From contig WUJK01000003.1 of the NCBI GenBank assembly GCA_011317545.1, forward strand, positions 3,286,001-3,350,000: a DNA stretch of 64,000 bases, given 5' to 3'. The notes below the pieces were generated by a model. It ran no database searches, had not been told where the DNA came from, and saw only the letters and a list, made by a program, of their open reading frames with translations. The first letter of the stretch is position 1, and the number at the start of each line of letters is the position of its first letter. This document shows positions 25,964 through 37,158 of the stretch, piece by piece. A program made the position numbers and the translations under genes. The DNA is from Coniella vitis. Its lineage: Eukaryota; Ascomycota; Sordariomycetes; Diaporthales; Schizoparmaceae.

Positions 25964-26452
25964 ATGTCTGCCACAAGTTTGATTGCGTGAGCCCTCCTTC
26001 TCCTGGCCTGGTTCTAATAAACTTGCACTTCCAGACCTATTGTCCTATCGAGATCTCCAATCTTGTTTGAGGATTATATCTGCTGCCTGAGACCAGGAGA
26101 TAACAACTGGAATAGACGGCAGGTTGAGTGTATTTACTGGGAGCTCTCAGCAAGCGTGCTACTCTTTGCTAGCTTGACGTTGGGCGCTTGCGTTTCGTCG
26201 TTTCTCTACCGGTACCGCCACCGTCACGCACAACAACCGCTTTATTTTGCCACTTGTATCATGGGATGCGGAGTCGTAGGGCGTATGGCGCACGTCAGCA
26301 TGGATATGTTTCTGTTGACATGTCTCCCATGGGCTCTTTGCGCCGCCATGCTCATCAGTCCATTTGGACATGCCTTGAAAGACTGGGCAAGAGCCAAGGC
26401 AAACGCTCGGAGAAGATCTCTGTGGGATGAGAAGATGTCATTAGTGGCTTAA
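25964..26452 (+). CDS. small predicted membrane protein, family unknown
   Basis: Not recognised. The intron 25987-26034 is convincing (donor GTGAGC, branch CTAAT, acceptor CCAG, 48 nt). Joining ATG 25964 through it (exon 2 is 26035-26452) gives 146 residues with three likely membrane segments: SVLLFASLTLGACVSSFLY, LYFATCIMGCGVVGRM, and FLLTCLPWALCAAMLISPF, then a basic C-terminus. A hydrophilic Cys-containing region (DYICCLRPGDNNWNRRQVEC) precedes the first segment. Alternative: a weak donor at 25977 would join an ORF starting at ATG 25783 to the same second exon, giving 203 residues with an extra N-terminal segment. The TATA box at 25574 fits either form, with a long leader for the shorter one. 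Confidence 0.45.
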
Positions 26453-28805
26453 GCTCTTTATTCGGGTGATGAGACCACGTTCGACATAACAAAAGCGAAC
26501 TTATCTCACCAAAGGTACGATATGAAGCGAGGGCAGGGCTCCCGTCAATATTCCCGCTTTGCCTTGCTGAACGCCACATCACCTGCCCAGACCATTCGGG
26601 AACTTCGACAAGAGCGTACACGATGGAAGATATCACCGGTTCTTGCAGCTCGCAAGCCTCCCAGGGTGGCAAGTTATGACAGGTGCCTCACAATCCCACT
26701 TCGAGAGTGAACAAATCAGATTGTCCAATCCCAGGATGGAGAGTCGCGGGCATCACAATCCACATACAAGAGACCTAATATCTTGGAACACATCGCCAAG
26801 ACTTTTGAAATGACTTGATATCCATTGATCTCTAGCGAGTTTGTATCAACAAATAAAAGAACGTAAAAAGTTGCAGATTTTGATAAATGACGCTACCGCT
26901 TAGAGATTGCGAAGTGTTTGTTGCTTTAGTGAGCGTCTGGTTTCAGAGCTATATATGCCTGCCAACCATCACGCGTGTATGTATCAAGCTTCTGGGTTTG
27001 CTAACGATTGACATGATTGGCTAAGAATGAGCAGCACCATGAGAAAGTGTTATAGCGTCATTGGTATATTGAATTGGGCTTCATTTGTGGGATGAGTATT
27101 GGCTCGAACCCTTTCATTCACTTCGCGGATGTTCTATCGTGATTGGATACATTTTCGAGACAACAAGAATCGAAAACGATGCGCGGCCGACTTACTATAG
27201 TCTTGTATAACCGTCCCATCAATACCTTGAGGTTTGAGCAAACGGTGTTAGTAATACGCAGCCTGGGTGGAGTATATATCCACAGGTCCCTGCTCTCAAT
27301 CATCAAAGCGACCACTATATCTAAATCCTTTGCCCGCCACGGAAAGCCGATAGTACATAGTAGCAGCAAACCAGGCAAAAGCATGATTTTATTATGTACA
27401 TAGTCGAGTCGTTTATTTTCTCTGGACCGGGGGAGGGTTGACACATGCAGTCACACCGCCATCCCGACCAGAAACTGAGGGCAGACCATTGCCAGACATG
27501 GGATGGGCTGTGAGACATGGAAGTACATAGTACTTATTTGATACTGAGCACGTACCCATGCGCGTAATGGATGGTATTGTGGCAAGTCGATGTCGACGAG
27601 GACGAGAGAATGACACTTGACATGGGGCGAGTAGCTCTTAGCGGATCGCTCCGTGCCGTCGATCAGGTTCTGGTCTTTTCTTTGTTCCTTGTTCCTTTGC
27701 GGATCCCTCATTCTGCAATGCATGTGTACAGTGAACAGTGACAGTAGTGACTATGTACAATTACACCTAGGTAATAAGAACAATGCATGGTTAGAACTGA
27801 TCCCCGGGGCGTAGCCTGGAGTTGGTTGTGCTCTTGACAATATGCGGTAAGGAGTTAGGGTATTATGTATATAATCCAGGGTTTGAGATCATTTCTAGAT
27901 AGTCAGATCTATTCCTGTATCTGTATGCCGGAGGACCAACGGGAATCAATGAAGAGCAGCGGGCTACTGATCCGAGAAGAGAATTGAGAGTAATATCTCG
28001 TTCGGCGGCGTATGACAGCGTCCCCGTTTGCACATGAGGTGGCATCAAGGACTGAGTACTATATGTAGCACTGTTCAGATTGCGCAACCTGCCTAGCCAT
28101 GCATTGCCATAAACCACAAGTAAAAGCTGTCAAGTCAATGGCGGTGGTGGTGTTGTTATGTTGAAGAAAAGTGCAATGTCGTCAGAGTAGCAGGCCCACC
28201 GAGTGTACCGGAGTACAGCAGGTAGAGGTACCTACAGAAGACATACTAACAAGACTAGTCTATGAACGGGTAAGCGGCTGTTAGTGGATATGAACCCTAG
28301 TTCTCAGAAGTCATCAAAATGCAAGTATTCCATACCAATGCAGGTACGTAGCCTCAAGTCTCCCAACCACCGCCTTTTTTCCCTCCTGCCTCCCTCCACT
28401 GCCCTTGTTCCGACACGACACCAACAAGATGCGGCAAAGGCAGGCTGCTCCATTACCAGATCCACAGCCTATCGGATTATCGGCTTGGTGGTGATGACGC
28501 TGCATCCCAAAGTATCATTGTGTGAGGCTGGGAAAGCAACAGAAAGAGGGTCCTCTTGTTCTGGGGCGTGGCTTGGATCCTGTTGCACCCTGCATGCCCG
28601 ACCACTGTCGCCAGCAACTTCACAAGGGACGTCGTATATATCAGTCCGCGGTATGGCTGCCAAAAAGACTCTTCGACTATAGTCTGTCTCCTGAACTCTT
28701 TTGTGGTCTTGACCAATCATCTTCCTCTACTGGGAGGGTTGGAGCAATAGCAGTGTTTGAAGCCAACAACCACAGATCAGCATCACCACTACCACAGAAG
28801 CAACA
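26453..28805. other. gene-poor intergenic region
   Basis: No supported gene. Several TACATAGTA-type motifs (27353-27535, 27750). Moderately AT-rich; ORFs are short and of random composition. The last 40 bases before the Crh gene are rich in CAA/CAC. Confidence 0.6.
27353..27535. repeat. cluster of GTACATAGTAC-type motifs
   Basis: GTACATAGTA at 27353, GTACATAGT at 27396 and AAGTACATAGTACTT at 27521. The last is an inverted repeat with 6-base arms around ATA. Confidence 0.8.
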
Positions 28806-30030
28806 ATGCTGGTTGGCAGGTCGATATGCACAACAGCCATGGCTTTGCTTGCCGTGGCCAGCCTGGGAGCAGCTCAGACAAGCACTTCGTGCAATCCCAC
28901 CGAGACCAGTACGTTTACAACCCCCCTTCTGCGCTGCGGGCATCTTTTCGCTTGAAACACGTCCGTAACTAACATCACTGATTCAATAGCATGCTCGGCT
29001 GACGAAGCCCTCGGCATGGCAATCGACGTCGACTTTACGCAGGGCGAAGTGAACTCCTTCACGGCCAGCGGTGGCACTCCGACGTACGGCTCCGACGGCG
29101 TCACCCTGACCATCACCGAAGAAGGCGACGCGCCCCAGCTCAATTCCGTATTCTACATCATGTTTGGCAAGGTGGAAATCGTAATGAAGTGCGCCAACGG
29201 CACAGGCATCGTCAGCTCGGTCGTTCTGCAGTCGGACGACCTCGACGAGATCGACGTGGAGGTCCTCGGCGTTGCGAACGAGGAGATGCAGACAATGTAC
29301 TTTGGCAAGGGCGAGCGCGCTCCGGACGCAGAGGTCACAGTCTCCACCCCAGACAACCAGGCCAATTTTGTCACCTACACGGTCGACTGGTCCGCCAACC
29401 GCATCATCTGGTCTGTCGATGGCTCCCAGGTCCGCATCCTCGAGTATGCCGACGCCGACGGCTACTACCCCCAGACCCCAATGCAACTCAAATTTGGTGT
29501 TTGGGCCGGCGGCGATCCTGACAACGCGGCTGGTACCATTTCGTGGGCTGGCGGCACGACCGATTACGCACAGGGCCCATTCTCAATGGTTGTGCAAAGT
29601 GTCTCGGTGACGGACTACTCGACTGGCAGCGAATACAAGTACGGCAACGAGTCGGGACTCTGGCAAAGCATTGAGAGCGTGGGCGGCGAGATCAATGCAA
29701 ACGCCGACGAGGCGGCTACTGCTACTACTGTCAGCGGCGCCTCGTCTACTGGGGGCACTGATTTCCCTGCAAGTGGAATTGCAGACGCATCCTCGACTTC
29801 GACTGTTGAAGTGACTATTCCTAGCGGTTGGCACATGACCTCCCAGGGGAAGATTGTGCCAAATGGTGCCGCTGCGATAAGTAGGTTGTCCGGATTCTTG
29901 ATAGCCAAACAGGCCGGCTTCAGTGTGAATATAGAGCTAACAACTTCCAACAGAAGCACCGAATACCGCACTTATCTGCGGCCCGCTCACGTTATTCATC
30001 CTCGCAGCGTTGCTTGGCCGATGGCGGTGA
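28806..30030 (+). CDS. Crh-type GPI-anchored cell-wall glycosidase/transglycosylase (GH16)
   Basis: Extracellular enzyme expected to cross-link chitin to beta-glucan at the cell wall. Three exons (28806-28908, 28990-29880, 29954-30030) give 356 residues. It has an N-terminal signal peptide (hydrophobic AMALLAVASLGAAQ), a GH16 domain with catalytic motif DEIDVEVLG (the DExDxE pattern with nucleophile and acid/base glutamates), the Crh-family block VWAGGDPDNAAGTISWAGG, a Ser/Thr/Ala-rich linker, and a C-terminal hydrophobic GPI signal (ALICGPLTLFILAALLGRWR). The GPI signal is encoded entirely by the short third exon. No CBM18 chitin-binding module is present, unlike some family members. The gene converges with the deaminase gene 594 bases downstream. 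Confidence 0.92.
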
Positions 30031-30623
30031 AAGGCTCCGACGCAGAACGAATGGCAAATTCGTTGTACATACCAAAGAACAACCACCTCACTTGAACACA
30101 CTGTGATTTCGGCAACGGAGTTGGGGCAATACTTGGAACCCAATTTTAAAACACCAGGGTTTGTTTTTATAGACGGCGTCCTGGAAGAGCAAGCGATACC
30201 AAGAAAGACGCATTTATGGGTCGGTTGATTGATTGATTGACTGATTGAATTCATTTATTGATGTTTGTGGGACTAGATACAAGGGAGCCTTTGCTTATAA
30301 TATGGACAATGTATATATTTTGGCAGATCTACCTCTGTCTGACTGCAACTGCTTGGCCCGTCCTATTGTTTGAGTCAACATTGAGGTTTGGCCCGCACCA
30401 AGGATCCCCTCGCGAGTCACTACGTACAATTTCGTTTTCCTTGGATGACGAATACTGATCAAGAATTGAATGATACCAATAGATGTTTCGCTACGAAAAG
30501 CCTACGGTCCAATACCATCCTGCAAAAAACAAACGCACAGTACCATTCACCCTTGTGTATGTACCACATGTGTCTCTCTCCCACCAATATGGCATATTTC
30601 CTCGTCCTTTTTATACGCGCGAT
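30031..30623. other. convergent 3' region
   Basis: Contains a short TTGA tandem run (about 30225-30248) and no gene. If the last Crh intron is retained, translation runs on to a stop at 30093-30095. Confidence 0.65.
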
Positions 30624-32573
30624 TCAGTCATCAGAGATGTGTTGTTCCGCTAGCGTCGAGGCAATATCATCCAAATCATCGTCCAGCTGGCTGTTGTACA
30701 GACTCGCTCCGCCGTGCCGGTACGTCTGGCTCGTGTTCGAATCATGCCTCTTCCTCTCGGCCTTCTTATCGGACAATGTCCGAAACACATCGCGGCGAAT
30801 CCACCCCGTCATGGTGTTGAGGATATCCTCACGGCGCTTCTCGGCCGTCTTGCCGCCAATCGGCGGCTGGCCCACGTAGACGGTGGGCGCGCGCCAATTC
30901 AGGTACAGGTTGGGGTGCGAGCGACGCACCGCGATCCCATCGCCGACAGCGAGGAAATAGTACTCGCACAGGCGGCAGGTGGGCTTGCTGGCGCCAATGT
31001 AGCGGAAGCTGCCAAAGAACTTGCTCGCGTGGAGCGGGTCGGCGCCCGCGGCGGCGTGCGCATCCGTCACGATGGACTCGTGCACGAGGATCTCGGCGTG
31101 GACGACGGGGTGGAAGGTCTTGCGCTGGGCCTGTTCCGCAATGCGCTGGTCGAGGTCGAAGAGCTGGAGCTCGTCGGCGTGCTGCAGGTGCGCCTCGAGT
31201 TGCTCCGGGGTGCACGACGAGGCCATGCGGTGGAGGATCTCGGCGGCTGCGGGCGGGGCGGGACCGCCGGCGGCCATGGGGTTCAGGTCCGGGCGCGAGG
31301 AGGCGACGGTGGTGACGGTGAAGTCGTAAAAGAGCGGTTCCCAGCCGGGCACGGAGCGGGCCTCGACGAGGGCTTGGGCGGCTTCGAGGTAGGAGAGGAG
31401 GCGGCGGGCGGCGTGGCGGAGTTCGCGCCAGGGACAGTCCTTTGGCCCGGGCGGGTTGGCGTTTGCTTTGTCGCGGAGGATGCGGTAGGTGGAGGAGCGC
31501 GAGAGGTGGCCGATGAATTGCATGAGCAGGAAGCAGCGGTGGATGACTGCGAGAAGGAGGTGAGCATGAAGGAAATCCGCTGATGGTGGTGAAGGAGAAG
31601 AAGAAGAAGAAGAAGAAGAAGAAGAAGAAGAAGAAGAAGAAGAAGAAGAAGAAGAAGAAGAAGAAGAAGAAGAAGAAGAAGAAGAAGAAGAAGAAGAAGA
31701 AGAAGAAGAAGAAGATGATGACCAGCAACAGTAAAGGACGAGAGAGAGTGTTTCCGACTCACAAGTAGATTCATCCTGCGCTTTGGCGTCCGTCGCCAGC
31801 TTTTGAAGCTCCTTGAGTTTCTCGCGCACCACTGGCGGCAGGTCTGGTGTTTCGAGGCACTGGGAAGCATGTTGGGCAATCTTGTCAACATAGCTGCAGC
31901 GCAGGCGCGACCTGTTGAACAACATGACCTTGCTCAGCACTTTGACTGTGACCAGCTTGGCCGTGGCCTCGGTATAGCGGCAAATGGTGGTGAGCAGATC
32001 CGTCACAAAGTCCCTCATGCGCTCCCTTTCCGAGTCGGAGCGCTGGTTGGATGCGAGGCGGTACTCGACGCCGTCGGGCCGCTGCAGGGCCGCCACAGCC
32101 GTCACATAGCAGCCGCCCGGCTCGATGTCGCAGACCTGGGCGAGCTTGTTGAGGAAGTTGTGAAAGAGCTGCTCGGTGGTGAGGTTGTTGCGGTCGGCCA
32201 GGGGCTCGATGGGCGGCACCACGTTGTTGCAGCAGGCCCTGGTTACGGCAAAGAGGAGGAGGATGGGCTCGTAGAAGCGTCTACGGAGCTTTCCCTTGAC
32301 TTCTATGGTTTTCCTGGGAGAGACTGCACGTCTTCTTGGAGGGAGTTGAGGGCCTGGGAGGATGTGTTAGCCAAGGACAAGGAGGAGAAGAAGAAGAAGA
32401 GGAGGAGGAGGAGAAAGAGGAGGGGGGGGAAAAAAGAAAAAAAAAGAAAAAGAAAAAGAGAGAGGTAGGATAAAATGAGGAAGGCCAAGCGGGCAAGAAC
32501 CAAGGTGGAGAAAGAAGGAGACGACCAAGAAAGAAGAGTAGCGTGACTTACCATCGCGTCTGAGGGATGCCAT
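30624..32573 (-). CDS. OTT_1508-like deaminase-fold protein
   Basis: Member of the fungal family carrying the OTT_1508-like deaminase domain; substrate unknown, nucleic acid or nucleotide deamination being the family prediction. Three exons from the right (32552-32573, 31763-32353, 30624-31546) encode 511 residues. The zinc-binding signature is visible: H354-A-E356 (in HPVVHAEILVHES) with proton-shuttle Glu, and C395-R-L-C398 (in PTCRLCEYYF). The N-terminal half (FYEPILLLFAVTRACCNNVV and following) is a helical region typical of these fungal proteins. Intron 2 (31547-31762, 216 nt) holds a (GAA)n microsatellite and intron 1 is purine-rich. An Ala/Pro-rich loop lies at about residues 295-310. 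Start: a 22-nt first exon, MASLRRDG, splices in phase to the conserved region. Deamination activity is inferred from motifs only. Confidence 0.82.
31596..31714. repeat. (GAA)n microsatellite, about 40 copies, intronic
   Basis: An uninterrupted trinucleotide run of about 119 bases within intron 2 of the deaminase gene. On the coding strand it is (TTC/CTT/TCT)n. The intron length is divisible by three and contains no stop in the gene's frame. Confidence 0.95.
32380..32463. repeat. imperfect purine (GGA/GAA/AAAG) tract
   Basis: A polypurine tract on the plus strand inside intron 1 of the deaminase gene, so a polypyrimidine tract in the pre-mRNA. Confidence 0.8.
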
Positions 32574-35076
32574 CTTCAAAGATGCACGCCGTCTCTGGGG
32601 GAGTCGTTATCTTCGTGTTGGTGGTAGTGGACAGCCGGAAACCATGAAAATAGGAGGAGAGATCTTGCAGGCGGGCCGCAATCCAGCCATCGCATCACGG
32701 GCTCCCCGCGAGTATTTATCACCAGACAATGGCATTCTGAACACACAAGGCACAGTCGAGAGACCGTGCTCGGTTACTGGCCAGCAGTCGATCCGGTATT
32801 AAGGTGGAATTACTCTGCGATGCCGAGTCCAAACTGACCTTGTCCTTGTCGAACAGCAAACAGATTCCGGCAGAAATCAAAAGCAGCCCGTTGTGGTCAC
32901 ATCACACCGCTTGCCACTTTGTGCTGCTGCCTTGCATACATAACATAGTACATGCATAGTCGACGTGATGGAAGCAGCGTCTGCTTCTTTTTTACACTTT
33001 AGCAACAGCACACCGGGGACGAGCTGACGGCGCCTGGTCTGGTGGCCCCCAAGCTGAACGAGCCAACCGCAATCGAGACGGGGGTTCTACTTGTGCTCTG
33101 CAGTGTTACATGTCAAGAGACTCGAGCCCAACGGCAAGGCGCTTTGCAAGGCGCCTTTTCTTTCTTCCAATGCAATTGTTCATTCCTGTTGTGTCTCCTG
33201 CGGCTGCATCTTCTGTATGAGGCCCGCCAGCGCTCGAAACGACACTTTGATGCACAGTTTATTTTTGACAGAATCCGCAACTATGACGCTCTTCCTTCGA
33301 CATCGGTGCTCCTTTTTCCTCGCTCGGATGAGAGTGGAATACACTGCTATGTATGTACGCATTCAATGGACGAGATGGACGACACGATGCGTGGGGGTTA
33401 CATTAAATTGTCGACTGATCACATTTTGACTTCTGTGCAAAGAGTCAGTCGGCATGGCTGTGAACAAGAACCAACATTCTCCACCCAGCAAAGGAAAAGC
33501 ATGCTGTATGGGGTTTCTGATCAGTAGTTTTGTAGAACCCGCCATATGTACGCACCAAGACCGTGTGCTGCGCGCTCTGCCCGCGGAACCACAACTCACG
33601 TCGGCCTCGATTCGACTCGGTTCGACTCGGTTCGCTCCATTGGTTGAAGGCTGCGCTTTGGCTGGTTACTCTGCATACATCAGCATCTCCTCGACGCGGC
33701 TTCCACCGACTTTCGCAGCCTCTTTTGCGCGGAATTGAGGCTGCGCGTCTACTGCCCCGGGTCCGCAGCCTACATAGAAGTGCATAACAGTCAACTCCAG
33801 CTTACCAGGTAGCCTCGATTTTTCACCCACGATCTACACAGAAAACCTACACTTTCACGCGGCTCAACCTCTGGACGTGCCGCGTCCGTTGTGTGAGAAC
33901 CAACTCGCGTCACGGGAGCGGTTCAAGCCTCGAGTCCTACATGGTATACTACATAGGATAGGAAAGCATGACGTTGCGGAGCCTGCTTTTGCTTCCGCCT
34001 ACGGATCGGACCCTAGAGCTCGTGCGCGTCTCGCTTGGTTTCAGTGTGCTGCTCTAAATGTGTCATGGATACTGCTGTCGTTATTCTTGCGTCCTCCTGA
34101 GCGAATCACGTCGAGGGGGGTGTTGGCAACTTGGAACAAACATGGGGTATCCTTTTTCTTCTTTTACTTCCCCTTTGCTCATCGACATGTTGGCCTCTCG
34201 CAGCGAGGCTTGCGTAGGCGATGTCGAGACAGTTGCGCAGGAATTGGCCAGGTGGTCATTGACCGGTCAGGCTTGGAAGAAGATGCTTTTCTGCAGACGC
34301 TGCCCGTCGACGTGGACTATGTGAGTGTTCAGGATAGGAGCTACAGCTCCATGTATAGAGATGTATCTGAGTACGCCCCCAGAGAAAGCGCAAGTAAAAG
34401 AAAAAGGAAAAGAAGAAAAAAAGTAGAGTAAAGAGAGAAGACGGTGAAAAAAAAAAAAAAGCAGGAGGAGGGGTTGGGGTTGTACAGAGATATTTGCTTT
34501 GTTGGAAGCAGTCTGCCTTGGGGGAGAGTTCGATCGAGGCTCGCGCACGTCTGAAGACGTACCAGACAGGAGAGCGCTTGGGTAGAAGCGAAGAGAAAAG
34601 ACGTGAAGCAAGAAGAGGGCCGGGAGTTGTTGTTGGTGTTCTGGTGAGGCTGTGGGATTGCTATGGCTGTTATGTTGAGTATAAATTTCGCGTGGTTTCC
34701 TGCTGGTTTGTCGTCGTAAATGCCCAAGCTCTCCAGCAAGCCAGTGTGGTCCAAAGCAGTCAGGTTTTCCTCAGAAATCGAATCAACAACAGTTGATACC
34801 GTCCCTCAAAAGCGAGCAAAGTCCTCGAGGCCCATTTCTACCATTCTAGCCCGGTGCGTAACTATCTGTCAATGATAATGATGACTACAGACTGCAACCA
34901 CCATCACAAGTTGTGGGCACGGAGCGACGTCACTAGGCGGCCTCTCTCACCTTGCTCAGGTGCTATGAATGCCGTAGGCCTCCAATGTATCCCCTGGAGA
35001 TAGGCTAATCGTCACGATAGGCTCTTCTCCGCGGTAGTCTGTGCAACTGCGCAAGGCTGGAAGAAAGAAACCGTAG
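32574..35076. other. intergenic region without a supported gene
   Basis: Contains ACATAGTAC at 32943 and a degenerate decamer repeat TTCGACTCGG in near-tandem copies around 33610-33635. A frame from ATG 34720 (MPKLSSKPVWSK...) runs 45 codons to a plausible donor near 34861 and could be an upstream exon of the zinc-finger gene, but no in-frame continuation was found. Confidence 0.5.
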
Positions 35077-35424
35077 ATGGCTCGGAGGAGGGAGGCCTTC
35101 CCGCCACAGACAACACACAACCCCGTGCCAACGAGCCTGAACGACGGCACTGAGCCATTGTATGACGAGGCAGATGCGCCTGGGGTTTCGGCGTCTCCGT
35201 ACTGCTGGTTTGTGAACCCAATTGAAGCAGACAATCAGTTCCTGGATTCTTCCCTGGCTGCCTACAACGTTGGCCTGGCCCCAGCACCGGCGCTTGACCA
35301 GAGCCAGCTGTTGATCGACCCCTATTACAACGAAGGACACCCCTCTGGACCTCAGCAGGCCCATTACTCCTCGGATCATCACGTTGCGGGTTCTCTCGCA
35401 GATGGTCAAGGCGTGGACACATAG
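35077..35424 (+). pseudogene. upstream in-frame segment of the C2H2 gene, ended by TAG
   Basis: A 115-codon frame starting with ATG directly after an in-frame TAG. Composition is Pro/Asp/Asn/Tyr-rich, like the N-terminal activation regions of fungal zinc-finger factors. It ends at TAG 35422-35424 and then continues open in the same frame, without interruption, into the zinc-finger ORF (CLHPNLPDYSGPFVPGF...). I searched for a phase-compatible intron across the stop and found none with reasonable splice sites. Explanations: real nonsense mutation, sequencing error, stop readthrough, or an independent upstream ORF. Confidence 0.5.
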
Positions 35425-35523
35425 TGTCTGCATCCAAACCTGCCGGATTACAGCGGTCCTTTTGTACCCGGTTTCCAAATCCAAAACCCAGTCCCTCCAC
35501 ATCCTGACGAGACAGCTTTTGAG

Positions 35524-35920
35524 ATGCTGCTCGACATGAATCTCGCTCTTCCTGGATCTTCGCCCATCAATACAGGATCCATGGACCCATCCTTTCCTGG
35601 CTTTGAGACCCCGGAACTGCTTCAGAGCTCTCGCGCCATGGACTTCGCCTCCCAGCAGGACTTGACCGTCTATCTGGATCCAGCACTCATGGGGTCGAAT
35701 ATGGTGACACCTCTGAGCCTGCCACCCCCTCAGAATTATAACCATCACTTCGGCTTTGTGCCCCACGCTCCTCCTCCATTCACAATGACAACTCCGCGTG
35801 CCATCACCCCACCAACGGAACCCAACAATGCCCTCATTTGTGAGTTTGAAGGCTGCAAGAAGAAAGGCCAGCCCTTCGAAACACCTGCAAAGCTTAGGTA
35901 AGACTGAACCGCACCCTTTA

Positions 35921-35957
<37 letters not shown>

Positions 35958-36313
35958 TTCCCTCCTCTCCCTTTGATACATCCACTCCACTCAAAAGGTG
36001 TTTGCCTACATGACTGACTCTCCATTTCATTAGGAAACATGCGAAGAATCACCACCCCAACATTCCCTGCCTCGTCGAAAACTGCGTTGCTTTGGTGTGT
36101 ACCAAAAAGGCACTCCAACGCCATCTTGACGCCTGGCACCGGCCTAACGCCGAAGAACTGTGCCGCAAAGCCAACATCACGCCGCTCCCCAAAAAGGCAT
36201 GCGAAGGCTGCGGAGAGATAACGACCCGCGGGGATAATTTGAAACGGCACGTCGATAGTGGTGCTTGTGCTAGGAAACGCTCTGCGAGGGCGTCGGGGAA
36301 CTCTTCGTCGTGA
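35524..36313 (+). CDS. C2H2 zinc-finger protein, probable transcription factor
   Basis: Two exons (35524-35897 and 36034-36313) give 217 residues from the first ATG after the in-frame TAG. The C-terminal part contains a C2H2 finger (CEFEGC ... KHAKNHH), a second (CLVENC ... RHLDAWH) and a partial third (CEGCGE ... KRHVDSGAC). Then comes a basic/Ser-rich end. The intron splits the first finger between its Leu-Arg and Lys-His residues, and contains a (TC)16 tract. The N-terminal half is Pro/Leu/Met-rich and probably disordered. The true protein may start at 35077 if the TAG is an artefact or is read through; that form would have 366 codons. DNA-binding function is inferred. Confidence 0.65.
35923..35954. 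repeat. (TC)16 in the zinc-finger gene intron
   Basis: A perfect dinucleotide run in the 136-nt intron, about 80 bases upstream of the acceptor. Confidence 0.95.
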
Positions 36314-37158
36314 TTTTGGAGATGGATGATGGTGAGAGACTTTTGTGTCTGTGTGTGTGGGCACGCGACATTTGCAGAAACACTCCAAAGAAACAAGAGG
36401 ACGGAAAAAGAGGGGACGAGACTCGGATCCGGTGTGCTTTTGCGCTTGTTTGGTTTTCGACTGTGTTTGTTTGGTCGTGATGCTTTCCTTCTCTTTTCTG
36501 CTTTGCCTGCTTGTGCCTGTGGCATTGCAAAGGGCCCAATCGACGCTGGGGAGGATATAGCCAAAGTCTGTTTTTTTGCTTCATGTGATAAGCTCATTCC
36601 TTCGAGCCTTCAGGTTCATCATGTTAACCCACAGCTCAGAATATAATGTCTTTCTGGGATATGTGAACGTTCCTTGAACCTCGCTGTATATATGGCAATC
36701 ATGGAAAAGCATGCTGAGGCGGCCCTGTACAGCTATGGTTCTCATCATCATTTGTGGTCAGATCAAGTCGATTGTTCCTAGTCGTATCTTCAAAGGAAAG
36801 ATAATGGAATGAGAATGGTAGACTCTAGTACGAACGGAAACAGATTCCCAGTCCAAGGATGGCATTGGCAGACTTGCTGAGCCATTGATTGCACTTGATG
36901 CCATTTCATTCCATCTCGCCTTTGGTACTCTTGTTCCTACCGTGCATCCCCAGCTCCCCGATCCTACACCGGACGAAATTAAGCAGCCTCTGTTGCCGAC
37001 AGGCAAAAAGGTATCCGTAAGTTCAGACGATCGCAACAACACCACAAGAGGAAAATACCACAGGCCGCTACCTATAATCGCTCTTCTGGCTCCGGGCTTT
37101 GAGCGTCGGGAGACAACCTTAGAGACTCGCGCGAAAACATACCTACAAGTGACCCTGC
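36314..37158. other. convergent 3' region
   Basis: Between the stop of the zinc-finger gene and the stop of the tricalbin gene. T/G-rich 3' UTR-like sequence, no gene. Confidence 0.65.

Noticed and set aside
27100..27115. Possible tRNA B box (GGTTCGAGCC on the minus strand)
   Set aside because: The flanking bases do not form a T-arm stem and no A box or acceptor stem is present.
30829..31891. Minus-strand ORFs with poly-Phe or poly-Leu tracts
   Set aside because: They are other-frame readings of the GAA microsatellite and the deaminase exons.
35005..36030. 341-codon minus-strand ORF
   Set aside because: It is antisense to the zinc-finger gene and its intron repeat, contains ER-repeat low complexity from the TC tract, and has no domain.
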